A DNA stretch of 64,000 nt from Allocatelliglobosispora scoriae (lineage in GTDB: Bacteria > Actinomycetota > Actinomycetes > Mycobacteriales > Micromonosporaceae), in contig NZ_JACHMN010000002.1 in the NCBI RefSeq assembly GCF_014204945.1, positions 3,991,001 to 4,055,000 on the forward strand. The letters are read 5' to 3'. Within the stretch, counting starts at the first letter, position 1, and every line of letters begins with the position of its first letter. The notes under the pieces were generated by a model. It worked only from the letters and a program-made list of their open reading frames with translations. It made no database searches and had not been told where the DNA came from. Below, one piece after another: positions 49,857-61,714 of this stretch. A program made the position numbers and the translations under genes.

Positions 49857-50927
49857 ATGTCCACCCCGCACCGCACCGCCTGGCTCATGGCGGCAACCCT
49901 CGCGCTGGCCGCGACCGCCACGGTGGTCGGGCTCGGCGTCGCGCAGCCCGCTCAGGCGGCCACGATCACGAAGCCGCTGCGTACGCTCATCGCCGACCTG
50001 CCCGTCGCCACCGAGGTCCGGACCGGCTACAACCGGGACCTCTTCCCGCACTGGATCGACGCGGACGGCGATGGCTGCAACACCCGTTACGAGGTGCTGA
50101 TCGCCGAGGCGGTCACCGCCCCGACCGTCGGATCCGGATGCAGCCTCACCGGTGGCCGATGGTTCTCCTACTACGACGGCGTCTACTGGACGCTCCCGGC
50201 CGACCTCGACGTGGACCACTTCGTCCCGCTCGCCGAGGCGTGGGACTCGGGCGCGCGCAACTGGACCACGGCTCAGCGGCAGTCCTACGCCAACGACCTC
50301 GGCGACGCCAGGACGCTCGCGGCGGTGACCGACAACGTCAACCAGTCCAAGGGCGACAAGGACCCGGCCGAGTGGATGCCGCCGTTGACCAGCGTCTACT
50401 GCCGCTACATCGCGGAGTGGGCGGCGGCGAAGACCCGCTGGGGCCTCACCGTCGACACGGCCGAGAAGAGCTCGCTCACCTCGCGGGCGGCCGCCTGCAC
50501 CAACGTCACGATCACCGTCGTGACCGTGCTCGGCGGCGGTGGCGGGAGCACCCCGACGCCCACCGCCTCGGCACCGGCGGCGTGCACCGGCACGAACGGC
50601 ACCAACGTCACGATCCCCGACACCGGGGCGACCGTGAGCAGCACCATCACGATCTCCGGCTGCTCGCGTCCGGCCTCGGCGACGGCGACGATCGAGGTGC
50701 ACGTCGTCCATGCGTATCGGGGCGACGTCGTCATCTCCCTCGTCGCGCCGGACGGGACGGCGTACTCGCTGAAGGCCTATGACAGCGCGGACAGCGCGGC
50801 GAACGTCGACACCACCTATACCCGGAACCTGTCGTCGGAGACCGCGGCGGGCGCCTGGAGCCTGCGGATCTACGACGCCTACACGGGCGACACCGGCTAC
50901 CTCGACACCTGGACGCTCCGGGTGTGA
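49857..50927 (+). CDS. Secreted HNH/DUF1524-type nuclease with P-domain-like C-terminus
   Basis: This 356-residue exported protein has a signal peptide cut near AQPAQAA and then a GmrSD C-terminal/DUF1524-like HNH nuclease domain with DVDHFVPLAEAWDSGA and DNVNQSKGDKDP (His-Asn-Asn metal finger). A Ser/Thr/Pro linker leads to a beta-sandwich like the proprotein-convertase P domain (HAYRGDVVISLVAPDGT, WSLRIYDAYTGDTGYLDTWTL). It may act in extracellular DNA degradation or competition. I chose ATG 49857 with GGGAG; that site lies in a stable stem-loop. Confidence 0.85.
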   Translation: MSTPHRTAWLMAATLALAATATVVGLGVAQPAQAATITKPLRTLIADLPVATEVRTGYNRDLFPHWIDADGDGCNTRYEVLIAEAVTAPTVGSGCSLTGGRWFSYYDGVYWTLPADLDVDHFVPLAEAWDSGARNWTTAQRQSYANDLGDARTLAAVTDNVNQSKGDKDPAEWMPPLTSVYCRYIAEWAAAKTRWGLTVDTAEKSSLTSRAAACTNVTITVVTVLGGGGGSTPTPTASAPAACTGTNGTNVTIPDTGATVSSTITISGCSRPASATATIEVHVVHAYRGDVVISLVAPDGTAYSLKAYDSADSAANVDTTYTRNLSSETAAGAWSLRIYDAYTGDTGYLDTWTLRV

Positions 50928-50940
50928 TCGCGGGGTCGAT

Positions 50941-50982
50941 CGCGTGAGGTGGTGGTGCGGATCCGCACCACCACCTCACGCG
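50941..50982. terminator. 42-base perfect palindrome, bidirectional terminator
   Basis: Bases 50941-50961 are the exact reverse complement of 50962-50982 with no spacer. It lies between the convergent nuclease and LysR genes and contains the LysR stop codon. As RNA it folds into a long hairpin on either strand, with no U-run. Confidence 0.7.
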
Positions 50983-51947
50983 GGGACCGTGGACTGCGCG
51001 CCGAGTTCGGGGTGGTCGCGGAGCCAGTCGGCATACCAGGGCCGGCTGCCGACCGTCTCCAGGTACGCCGTGGTCGCGTGCCCCAGCACGTCGTCGGCGA
51101 CACCGGCCTCCACGCCGTCGCCGCGGTAACCGAGCAGATGGCGCCAGGTCAGCGGGGTCCCGGCGATGGGAACCATCGTGATCCCGGGGACCTGCCGGAA
51201 GGTGCCCTGGCAGAGCACCACGGCGGCGCCGCTGGTCAGCAGATCGATGCAGCCGCCGACATCGGTCTCGAAGACGTGCCGGGGGGTGAAGCCGGACCGG
51301 GCGCAGGCGGCGGCGAAGCAGTCGCTGAAACAGCTGTCGCCGGGTGCGTTCGCCCACTGCTCCCCGGCGAGCTCCCCGAGGTCGACCTCCGGCAGCCCGG
51401 CGAGCGGATGCTGGTCGGTCATGAGGATGAAGACCGCGTCGAGGGAGATCGTGCGCCAGATCAGGCCCTGCCCGGCCGGCGGCGCCGCATCGCCGCAGAC
51501 ACCGACGACCCCGAAATCGAGCTTGCCCGCCAGCAGCATCTCGGCCAGCTCCTCCGCCGACCAGCTCGCGTAGGTCGACACGTGCGCCTGCGCGTGCGCG
51601 AGGTTGAGCTGCTGGACCAGGCCGCCGACGATGGGCCCGTTGGTGGCGCCGATCCGGTAGCGGCTCAGCGTCTCACCGGTGGCGGCGAGCCGGTTGGCCT
51701 CGTCCTGGAGGTCCCGGACCGCCGGGAGCAGCACCCGGGCCCGCGCGAGCACGAATTCGCCGAGCGCCGTCGGCCGGGTCCCGCGCCGATCGCGGTCGAA
51801 GAGCACGCCGCCGACGGCCCGCTCGATGCGCTGCAGCTGGGCGGTGAGCGCGGACGGTGCCATGCCCAGAGCGGCGGCTGCCTTGGTCACGCTACCCATC
51901 TCCGCGATCACGCAGATCGTACGAAGGTGACGCAGCTCGATGTCCAT
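50976..51947 (-). CDS. LysR-family transcriptional regulator
   Basis: This 323-residue regulator has an N-terminal winged helix ([20 protein letters not shown], then [17 protein letters not shown]) and a LysR substrate-binding domain. It is divergent from the UvrA-like gene 144 bases away, the usual arrangement for a regulator and its target. The effector is unknown. The 3' end, including the stop, lies inside a 42-base palindrome. Confidence 0.88.
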   Translation of the reverse strand: MDIELRHLRTICVIAEMGSVTKAAAALGMAPSALTAQLQRIERAVGGVLFDRDRRGTRPTALGEFVLARARVLLPAVRDLQDEANRLAATGETLSRYRIGATNGPIVGGLVQQLNLAHAQAHVSTYASWSAEELAEMLLAGKLDFGVVGVCGDAAPPAGQGLIWRTISLDAVFILMTDQHPLAGLPEVDLGELAGEQWANAPGDSCFSDCFAAACARSGFTPRHVFETDVGGCIDLLTSGAAVVLCQGTFRQVPGITMVPIAGTPLTWRHLLGYRGDGVEAGVADDVLGHATTAYLETVGSRPWYADWLRDHPELGAQSTVPA

Positions 51948-52091
51948 AACGTGAAGGTAGGACCAAATAGGCGTGCGTGGAAGGCGCTGCCGGTAAACTT
52001 CCCGGGCCGATCAGCAATCGAGAAGCGCCGGTCACCGGGGTCACTTAGAGTGACCGACAACGGGCGGCCCCGGCCAGCGGATGGAGACATG

Positions 52092-54455
<2,364 letters not shown>

Positions 54456-54474
54456 CCCGGCGCCCGACAGAGCA

Positions 54475-54517
54475 CGACCCGCCACCCACCGGCGTACGGC
54501 CGGGCGGTGGCGGGTCG
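54475..54517. terminator. Bidirectional hairpin terminator
   Basis: A 12-bp perfect stem (CGACCCGCCACC/GGTGGCGGGTCG) with a 19-nt GC-rich loop that can fold further lies between the convergent UvrA-like and NTF2-like genes. No U-run is present. Confidence 0.6.
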
Positions 54518-54528
54518 GGTGACGAGGG

Positions 54529-54996
54529 TCAGACGACCGGCAGCGGCGAGCTGACGTCCAGGACGATCTTCCACTTGCCGTGCTCGCGTACGAAGGTCAG
54601 CGCGTTGTAGAAGTGCTGCTTGACGTTGACCGACGGGATGGTCAGCGTGAAGTCGACCACCAGGGTCGCGGTGTTACACCCCTCGATAACCTTGACCTCG
54701 GGAAACGTTGCGATGAAATCAAAGGTGAAGAGGCGGCTGAAGTTGGCCTCGATCGCTGCCTTGTTCGGCCGGTAGGTACCGGCGGCGCCGATCTGCACTG
54801 CTTCGTCGTGATAGTAGGACATGACTGCGGGCAGGTCCTTGGCCAGGAAGACGGCATCGAAGTGAGCCACCGCCCGGTCGAAGTTCCGCTCGCATCCGCG
54901 CGCCGTGTATTCGCCATGCGCGCCCGCCGTGCCAGGCACCACGAGCAGTACCGCCAGGCTGAGCGCCGCCATTGCCCCCGCATACCACTTACGCAC
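54529..54996 (-). CDS. Secreted NTF2/SnoaL-like protein
   Basis: This 155-residue protein has a signal peptide ([20 protein letters not shown], cut near AGAHG) and an NTF2-like cone domain: [29 protein letters not shown], then strands ending [13 protein letters not shown]. This resembles DUF4440-type fold proteins that bind small ligands or act as isomerases. The active residues cannot be assigned. It starts with GTG behind GGAGGA. Confidence 0.78.
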   Translation of the reverse strand: MRKWYAGAMAALSLAVLLVVPGTAGAHGEYTARGCERNFDRAVAHFDAVFLAKDLPAVMSYYHDEAVQIGAAGTYRPNKAAIEANFSRLFTFDFIATFPEVKVIEGCNTATLVVDFTLTIPSVNVKQHFYNALTFVREHGKWKIVLDVSSPLPVV

Positions 54997-55248
54997 AGAT
55001 CCTCCAGTAGTCAGGCGGGACCGGGTGGGTCCACATAGAACACGATCATACGAAGGCGTTCGATGCGAGCGGGCCGGATGATCGGCTGATCAATGCCGGA
55101 CGGTCGGGGTACGAAACCGGTGGCTCGCCCGCCTCGCCGCACCTCGCTGGGCGGTTCGGTGCCGGGGCGAACCAAGGACTCGCCAAGCGGTCGCCCGCTA
55201 GCGTCGACCGCAAGGGTCCAGCCTCACAACGGATCGGGTCGGTGTGGA

Positions 55249-56301
55249 GTGTCGGCGATCGAACTGCAAGACGGCGGCGAACCCGACCTCGGCGGTGCCG
55301 AGGCCGGCGGCGCCGAGCCGGAGCGGCGCTGGCGGGTGCTGCGTCGCCGGGCGGTGACGGTGTTCTTCCTGGTGGCGACGGCGGCTGCGATCGCGGCGGT
55401 GCTGCACAGCCAGGACTGGTCGGTGCTGGCCACGACGATGCGCGATCGACCGGCCGGCTTCTTCGCGGTGATGGTGGGGTTGGCGCTGCTGGCCAACGGG
55501 GCCGCGCTGCTGGCGTCGATGCGGGCGTGGCTGTCGATGCTGTCGGGGGTCACCGGCGACGTGGCGGCCACGGACTCGGCGCGGATCTTCTTCGCGGGCC
55601 AGTTCGCCAAATACATGCCGGGCAAGATCTTCGGTTACGTGGTGAGCGTCCGCATGGGTAAGACCCTGGGCGTGTCGACCGTCCGGATGACATCGGCGTG
55701 GATGTTGACGCTCGTGATCGGCCTGCTGACCGGCGCCACTGTCGGGCTGCTGGCCGGGCCGCAGGTCCTGGGCGGCTCGGTGGCGTGGCTGGCACTGGCG
55801 GCGCTGCCGATCGTGGCGGTGCTGATCCGTCCGGACCTGATCTCCTGGGCCGCCGTCGTGGTGGCGAGGCTGCTGCGGCGCCCACCGCCGACGGTGCGCC
55901 TGCCGGGGTCGGTCATCCGCCGCAACGTGGTGATGCAGCTGATGTCGTGGCTGCTCGGCGGGGTCCAGTTGTGGTTTCTCGCGATCGCCATGGGTGCGCC
56001 CCCGGCGGGGTCGTTGCTCCTGTGCGTCGGCGCGTTCGGCCTCGGCACGGTGGCGGGGGTCTTCGCGGTGTTCGCCCCCGAGGGGCTCGGCGTGCGGGAG
56101 TTCGTGTTGCTGACCGCGCTCAGCGTGACCCTGTCCCTGCCCGCGGCGGGCGTGGTCGCGCTGGTCAGCCGCCTGGTGGTGATCCTGAGTGAGCTGGCGA
56201 CGGCCGGCGTGGGCCTGCTGGTGATAGAGGTCCTGCGTCGGCGGCGGGCGCGTCGGCCCGGCGAGCGGCATCTGCTCGTGCCCGCGCCGGACTCGCTGTA
56301 A
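55249..56301 (+). CDS. Lysylphosphatidylglycerol synthase-like/UPF0104 membrane protein
   Basis: This predicted 350-residue protein has about eight helices of the AglD/YbhN (UPF0104) fold, with the signature region IFFAGQFAKYMPGKIFGYV and FAPEGLGVREFVLLTAL. Such flippase-domain proteins move lipids or lipid-linked sugars and often sit in glycan clusters, as here with two GT2 genes and an epimerase. The start is uncertain; GTG 55249 is at the beginning of the conserved part but has a poor ribosome site. A start at 55093 would add an unlikely 52-residue tail. Confidence 0.75.
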   Translation: MSAIELQDGGEPDLGGAEAGGAEPERRWRVLRRRAVTVFFLVATAAAIAAVLHSQDWSVLATTMRDRPAGFFAVMVGLALLANGAALLASMRAWLSMLSGVTGDVAATDSARIFFAGQFAKYMPGKIFGYVVSVRMGKTLGVSTVRMTSAWMLTLVIGLLTGATVGLLAGPQVLGGSVAWLALAALPIVAVLIRPDLISWAAVVVARLLRRPPPTVRLPGSVIRRNVVMQLMSWLLGGVQLWFLAIAMGAPPAGSLLLCVGAFGLGTVAGVFAVFAPEGLGVREFVLLTALSVTLSLPAAGVVALVSRLVVILSELATAGVGLLVIEVLRRRRARRPGERHLLVPAPDSL

Positions 56302-56471
56302 CTCCGGCAATCGATGCCGAAGAGCACGATGAAGTACCAAGAATTGAACAAGGCAATGGCGCCGTTCGACCCACTAAATTCGTCACCATCGCATCCATCG
56401 ACGCAGTGATGTCGATGAGGTGCAGTGCACATGCCCAACAAAGCAGATAGCACGAGCTGATCGGAGTAGCG

Positions 56472-57470
56472 ATGCCAGAGCAACCGCTGGTCTCGGTGAT
56501 CATTCCGAACTACAACTACGACCGGACGCTGTCGGCGTGTATAGAGGCGATCCAGCAGCAGACATACCCCTCGATCGAGATCATTGTCGCCGACGACTGC
56601 AGCACCGACGACTCGGTCGCCGTGGCCCGGCGTCTCGGCGTGACAGTGCTGGAGAGCGCCGTCAACAGCGGGGTGTCCACGGCGCGCAACCTCGGTGCCG
56701 AGCACGCTCGCGGCGAGGTGCTGTTCTTCGTCGACTCCGACGTCGCGCTGGAGCCCGACGCGGTCGCGAAAGCGGTGGAGGTCCTGCAGGCCGAGCCGGG
56801 ACTCGGTGCGATCTGCGGGATGTACCAGCCGGAGCCGATGTTCCCCGACAGCCTGGTCAAGCGCTATCGTGCCATTCAGCAATACGTATGGTTCAATGAG
56901 ATCGACGGGCCCATTCCGGGACTGCACTCGGCCCTGTTCGGCATCCGCGTGGAGGTGTTCCGTGAGATCGGCCCGTTCAACAGCCGGCTGCGGTGGACCG
57001 AGGAGCAGGATTACGGATTCCGCCTCAACGCCCGCTATGAGGTGCGCGCCGCCTCGTCGATCCGCGGCCGCCACGACCACGACGGCACCCTGCGCGTCAT
57101 GATCACGAAGGTGTTCCAGCGGACGCGCCTCGGTGCCCCCAACTGGGTGCGGCTCAAGGCGCTGCCCGGCGGCGCGGGGACGAGCTATCGGGCACTGGGC
57201 AGTGGTTTCGTCCTCTCGGCGGTGCTGGCCCTGCTGTCGGCGGTCGTGCTCGGCCCCTGGGCGCTGGCCGCAGCGGGCGTGTTCGTCGGCATCGGCATGG
57301 CGCTGGACTGGCGGACCTACGCCTACGCCTACCGCCACCACGGTGTCCTGTTCGGACTACAGTTCACGGTGCTACACCTCCTGGTGACGCTGACGTCCGC
57401 GGTCGCCGCCGGCATCGGGATCCTGCAGGGACTGCTGTTCCCTGCCCGGATGCGGCGGCTCTACGTGTAG
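56472..57470 (+). CDS. Family 2 glycosyltransferase with C-terminal membrane helices
   Basis: This 332-residue GT2 enzyme has VSVIIPNYNYDRTL, VADDCSTDDS (nucleotide Asp), FFVDSDVAL (DxD-like) and RWTEEQDYGFRL (catalytic base region), followed by two or three helices. It is a close paralogue of the minus-strand enzyme at 60501-61523. It probably adds a sugar to a lipid-linked or surface glycan. It lies 65 bases before an SDR gene and may share its transcript. Confidence 0.87.
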   Translation: MPEQPLVSVIIPNYNYDRTLSACIEAIQQQTYPSIEIIVADDCSTDDSVAVARRLGVTVLESAVNSGVSTARNLGAEHARGEVLFFVDSDVALEPDAVAKAVEVLQAEPGLGAICGMYQPEPMFPDSLVKRYRAIQQYVWFNEIDGPIPGLHSALFGIRVEVFREIGPFNSRLRWTEEQDYGFRLNARYEVRAASSIRGRHDHDGTLRVMITKVFQRTRLGAPNWVRLKALPGGAGTSYRALGSGFVLSAVLALLSAVVLGPWALAAAGVFVGIGMALDWRTYAYAYRHHGVLFGLQFTVLHLLVTLTSAVAAGIGILQGLLFPARMRRLYV

Positions 57471-57535
57471 CAACGCCCCGACCTCCCACCGATCCACGGC
57501 GTTGGCCGACCTTGCCCGAAACCGGAGAGTTGAAG

Positions 57536-58459
57536 ATGACCACACCACAGCCCGCTTTCACGATCGACAACACCGCCACCGACGTGCTTGCCGGCATCGA
57601 CCTGCACGGCAAGCTGGCCATCGTCACCGGCGGCTACTCGGGCCTGGGACTGGCCACGACGCGGGCGCTTGCCGCAGCGGGCGCGCACGTCGTGGTTCCG
57701 GCCCGCCGCCCCGACAGCGCCAACCAGGCCCTCGCCGGGCTGGCCAACGTCGAGGTCGACGAGCTCGACCTCGGTGACCTGGAGAGCGTGAACAAGTTCG
57801 CCGACCGGTTCCTGGCGTCGGGCCGCACGATCGACATCGTGATCAACAACGCGGGGATCATGGCCTACCCCGAGACGCGGGTCGGGCCCGGGTGGGAGGC
57901 GCAGTTCGCCACCAACCACCTCGGTCACTACGCACTGGTCAACCGGCTCTGGCCGGCGATCGCGGCCAGCGGCGACGCGCGCGTGGTCGTCGTGTCCTCC
58001 GGTGTCAGCCCGGACGGCACCATCAACTGGGACGACGTGCACTTCGAGCACACCGAGTACAACAAGTGGGCCGCCTACGGGCAGTCGAAGCTGGCCAACG
58101 CCCTCTTCGCGGCGCACCTCGACCTGCTCGGCCGCTCGGCCGGAGTGCGCGCGTTCTCGGTGAACCCGGGCTACATCCTCACTCCGCTGCAGCGTCACCT
58201 CACCAAGGAGGAGATGGTCGGCGCCGGGTGGATCGACGAGGAGGGCACGCCCTTGCTGCCCGAGTTCCGGGCACCGGAGCAGGGCGCCGCGACCCAGGTG
58301 TGGGCCGCGACCTCGCCGCAGCTGGCCGGCACGGGCGGCTCCTACCTCATCGCCTGCGCTGTGGCGAGGCCCTTCGACACCGAGACGGACCGGGAGCAGG
58401 CGGCGCGGCTGTGGGCCTACTCCGCTGAGCTGACCGGGGTCGACGCGTTCGCCGCATAG
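57536..58459 (+). CDS. SDR-family oxidoreductase
   Basis: This 307-residue short-chain dehydrogenase of the retinol-dehydrogenase/oxidoreductase-like type has TGGYSGLG, NNAGIMAYP, FATNHLGHYAL, VVSSGVSPDG and YGQSKLANALFA, all intact. The ATG at 57536 has GGAGAG seven bases upstream. It ends 38 bases before the opposing SARP gene. The role in the glycan region is unclear; it may be a general metabolic enzyme. Confidence 0.87.
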   Translation: MTTPQPAFTIDNTATDVLAGIDLHGKLAIVTGGYSGLGLATTRALAAAGAHVVVPARRPDSANQALAGLANVEVDELDLGDLESVNKFADRFLASGRTIDIVINNAGIMAYPETRVGPGWEAQFATNHLGHYALVNRLWPAIAASGDARVVVVSSGVSPDGTINWDDVHFEHTEYNKWAAYGQSKLANALFAAHLDLLGRSAGVRAFSVNPGYILTPLQRHLTKEEMVGAGWIDEEGTPLLPEFRAPEQGAATQVWAATSPQLAGTGGSYLIACAVARPFDTETDREQAARLWAYSAELTGVDAFAA

Positions 58460-58497
58460 GTGCGGCCCCACCGCGATGTTCGCCGCCGCACCCGGAG

Positions 58498-60318
58498 TCA
58501 ATTGCCCTGTGGTGCGGCGTAGCGTTCTCGCGCATACAACCGCATCAGGTCGCCCATCCGATAGGTGCCCGGCGCGGAGGTCTCCAGCAGTTGGGCGTCG
58601 ACGAGGCGCTCAAGGATGCGCTCGGCGCACGCCTCGGACTGAGCCAGCAGCCGAGCGGCGGTCGAGCGGCTCAGCTCCGGCTCGCCCGACGCGCCGAGCA
58701 GCGCGAACGCGGCGGCGGCGGCCCGTGCCGCCGGGTCCTTGCTGTCGGACAGCTGATGGTAAGAACCGGCCAGGCTCGCCCGCAGCCCGATCCCGTCGGC
58801 CTCCAGGTTGTCCAGCCGCTGGTGCTCGTCGGCCAGCCGGTCACGCAGCTCCGCGAGGGGCCAGCCGGGCCGGGCGACCAGGCGCGCTGCGGCGATGCGT
58901 AAGGCCAGCGGCAGGAATTCGCACCACTGCGCGATGGCGGCGGCGGCCTCCGGCTCGGCGGCGACCCGATCGGCTCCCTCGAGCTGGCCGAGCAGCGTCA
59001 CGGCCTCGTCGACCGCGAGCGGGCCGACGGGCACCTGGCACACGTCGCCGAGGCCGGTCAGCGGCTGGCGGCTCGTCACCAGCAGACCGCAGCCGGTCCC
59101 GCCCGGAAGCAGCGGACGCACCTGGGTCGCGTCGGCGGCGTTGTCGAAGACCAGCAGCATGCGCCGCCCGGCCATCAGCGACCGGAACTGTGCCGCAGCC
59201 TCATCGACCTGCATGGACGCCGACGGCAGGTCGACGCCGAGCGCGCGCAGGAGCCGCGCCAGCGCGTCCATCGGGCTCAGCGGCGCGGTCCCGACACTGC
59301 AGCCGCGGAGTTCGAGATAGAGCTGTCCATCCGGGTACGCGTCGACGAGCTGATGCGCTGCGTGCACCGCCAGCGTGGATTTACCGACGCCGACTGCGCC
59401 ATAGATCCCGACGATCGGCGTCAGCCCCTGCTGGCGGAGGGGCATCAGCCCCTCGTGGATGCGGGACAGCTCTCGGGTGCGCCCGACGAACCGCACCACG
59501 TCGGTGGGGAGTTGACGGGGCACCGGCGAGGCCGAGACCGCGGGGCTGACGACGCTTCCGGCGTAGGTGCCGTCGAGCTCGCCGCGTAGCACTGCCACGT
59601 GCAGGTTGCGCAGCTCCGGACCGGGTTCCATCCCGAGCTGCTCGGCGATCTGGGTGCGCCCGACCGCGTAGCACTGCAGTGCCTCGGAGGTGCGGCCCAG
59701 CGCGCACAGCGCTCGCATCTGCAGTGCTACCAGCGGCTCGGCGAGCGGGTTGGACTCGATGATGCGGGCCAACCGGTCCGCGACGACCTCGGCGTTGCCC
59801 AACCGCAGCTCCTCGGCTGCCCAGGCGGCGGCGACGCCGAGCAGTTGCGATTCGGCACTGCGACGGATCTTGACCGCCCAGTATCCGGCCAGGTTGGACA
59901 GGGGCTGCCCGCGCCACAGGTCCATCGCCTGGCGCAGAGCGACGATGCGCGTGTCGTTGTTCGGGACGGGTGCGACGCGGCATGCCTCCACGAGCTGCGT
60001 GACGCGGTGCAGATCCACCTGCTGGCGGTCGATGTTGAGCACGTAACCGTCGGCGTGGCGGCTCAGGCGTACCGGTTGGATGTCCCGGTCGGCGGTGGCC
60101 AGAAACCGTCTCAGCCGGGCGACGTGGGCGTAAAGCGCGCTGCGCGGTGCTTCGGGTGTCTGCGCACCCCAGACCCGTTCGGTTAGGGCGTCCAACGACA
60201 CCGGATTGCCGGCGTCGACCGCCAGGGCTGCCAGGACCGCGCGGCGCTGCAGCGGTCCTATGTCCAGCGAACGCCCATCTGCCTCTACGTCCACTGGACC
60301 AAGGAGTCGAACTCTCAT
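58498..60318 (-). CDS. SARP/AfsR-type regulator with NB-ARC domain
   Basis: This 606-residue regulator has an OmpR-like SARP DNA-binding domain (MRVRLLGPVDVEADGRSLDI start, RAVLAALAVDAGNPVSLDAL), a bacterial transcriptional activator domain (WRGQPLSNLAGYWAV; QMRALCALGRTSEALQCY) and an NB-ARC ATPase with Walker A GAVGVGKSTLA and Walker B LLVFDNAAD. The long TPR tail of AfsR is absent. It sits amid glycan genes and is the obvious candidate to control them. ATG 60318 has GGGGGAAG nearby. Confidence 0.88.
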   Translation of the reverse strand: MRVRLLGPVDVEADGRSLDIGPLQRRAVLAALAVDAGNPVSLDALTERVWGAQTPEAPRSALYAHVARLRRFLATADRDIQPVRLSRHADGYVLNIDRQQVDLHRVTQLVEACRVAPVPNNDTRIVALRQAMDLWRGQPLSNLAGYWAVKIRRSAESQLLGVAAAWAAEELRLGNAEVVADRLARIIESNPLAEPLVALQMRALCALGRTSEALQCYAVGRTQIAEQLGMEPGPELRNLHVAVLRGELDGTYAGSVVSPAVSASPVPRQLPTDVVRFVGRTRELSRIHEGLMPLRQQGLTPIVGIYGAVGVGKSTLAVHAAHQLVDAYPDGQLYLELRGCSVGTAPLSPMDALARLLRALGVDLPSASMQVDEAAAQFRSLMAGRRMLLVFDNAADATQVRPLLPGGTGCGLLVTSRQPLTGLGDVCQVPVGPLAVDEAVTLLGQLEGADRVAAEPEAAAAIAQWCEFLPLALRIAAARLVARPGWPLAELRDRLADEHQRLDNLEADGIGLRASLAGSYHQLSDSKDPAARAAAAAFALLGASGEPELSRSTAARLLAQSEACAERILERLVDAQLLETSAPGTYRMGDLMRLYARERYAAPQGN

Positions 60319-60500
60319 GCTTCCCCCTGCATGCTCGTCCCCCGCCGAACCATGCATGGGAGCGTTCCCATACTAAGAGCTCGGATTGATTTCCATATCT
60401 GTCGAACGGATAGACCGTAACGACTCTTATGATTGCGCGGGTGCCCGTTGGCGCGGCGGCCCGCAGCCGTTGTGCGCGTCCGGGCGAGCCGGCTCGATGA

Positions 60501-61523
60501 TCACGACACGGCCACCGCACTCCGGTAGCGGCGCCGGAACCGCGGATCGATCAGGTATCGCACGGCACCGCTCACGCCGCCCAGGCCGACCGCCAGGCCG
60601 TAGACGTAACTGAGCACCATCGTCGCCGCGGCCACCCGCCAGCCCGCGTTGCGGCGCACGAAGCTCAGCAGCGGCAGGTTCTCCCAGACGAACCAGGCGA
60701 GGAACACCGCCGGGACCACGGCCAGATAGGGCGAGAGGATCGGCAGCGGAGCGCCCGCCGCGGCCAGCAGGATAGCGGCGATCTCCGGCGGCCGGTGCAG
60801 CGCCTCCCGCTCCGGCTTCAGATCGCGCTGCTTGAGGATCAGCGGCATCAACGACACCGCCCGGCCGAACCGCTTGCGCACGACCGGCCACATCTTGTCG
60901 TCGTCGTCGTGATAGCCGACGACGCCCAGCGCCCGCGTCACCGGGAAATTCTCGGCGATGCGCAGGCCGAACTCGTGGTCCTCGTTGGTCCACTGCCCGA
61001 ACAGCCGCTCGTCGAACGCACCGATCGCCTCGACGACCCACCTGCGGACCGCACCGACCGCGAAGTGGCCGGTGTGGACCGGACTCGGCTGAATCTGGCG
61101 GTAGTGGCCGAAGAGCACCTGGACCTGCTCCACCACGCCGTCGTCGACCAGCGGCCGGTCACCATAGATGCCCCAGGCCGCGCCGTAGGTGGGATTCGCC
61201 TCCAGGACGCCAACCGCGTTCTCGACCGCCTGTGGCGCCAGCGCGACATCGGAATCGAGGAAGAACAGGATGCTGCCGTGGCTGGACTCGATTCCGCGGT
61301 TTCTCGCGATCCCCGCACCGACGTTGTCGGCCAACGGGACGACGGTGCAATCGTAGGCACCGGCGATCGCAGCCGTCTCATCGGTGCTGGCATCATCGAC
61401 GACAATCAGTTCTATATGAGGATAGGTCTGCGCCAATACCGATTCGATGCATAGGGAGATGGTCTTCTTGCTGTTGTGGCAAGGCACGATCACCGACACA
61501 AGTGCAGGTCCCGCTTCAGTCAT
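60501..61523 (-). CDS. Family 2 glycosyltransferase with C-terminal membrane helices
   Basis: This 340-residue GT2 enzyme has VSVIVPCHNSKKTI, VVDDASTDET, FFLDSDVALAP and GQWTNEDHEFGLRI, then three C-terminal helices. It is paralogous to the enzyme at 56472. The ATG at 61523 has GGAG eight bases upstream, while the GTG six bases earlier is too close to it. It is probably transcribed with or after the membrane hydrolase gene at 61715, which has the same direction. Confidence 0.87.
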   Translation of the reverse strand: MTEAGPALVSVIVPCHNSKKTISLCIESVLAQTYPHIELIVVDDASTDETAAIAGAYDCTVVPLADNVGAGIARNRGIESSHGSILFFLDSDVALAPQAVENAVGVLEANPTYGAAWGIYGDRPLVDDGVVEQVQVLFGHYRQIQPSPVHTGHFAVGAVRRWVVEAIGAFDERLFGQWTNEDHEFGLRIAENFPVTRALGVVGYHDDDDKMWPVVRKRFGRAVSLMPLILKQRDLKPEREALHRPPEIAAILLAAAGAPLPILSPYLAVVPAVFLAWFVWENLPLLSFVRRNAGWRVAAATMVLSYVYGLAVGLGGVSGAVRYLIDPRFRRRYRSAVAVS

Positions 61524-61714
61524 CGACACTCCAGAGGTCTGACGAATGCGACATGGGATGATGCGCGACTCGACCGGTTGCCCAACGCGGTCGAGTCGAC
61601 TGTAGATGGACAGTGTTTCTGCGCCGTTATCTAATGTGGTCGATCAGCCGACGCCGTCGTCATCGACGTACGCGAGTGCGCTATGCGGCGGATGGATCCG
61701 GGCGCGGGTGGGCT

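Noticed and set aside
58460-58491. Terminator between the SDR and the SARP gene
   Set aside because: Only a 7-bp stem with an 18-base spacer, too weak to call.
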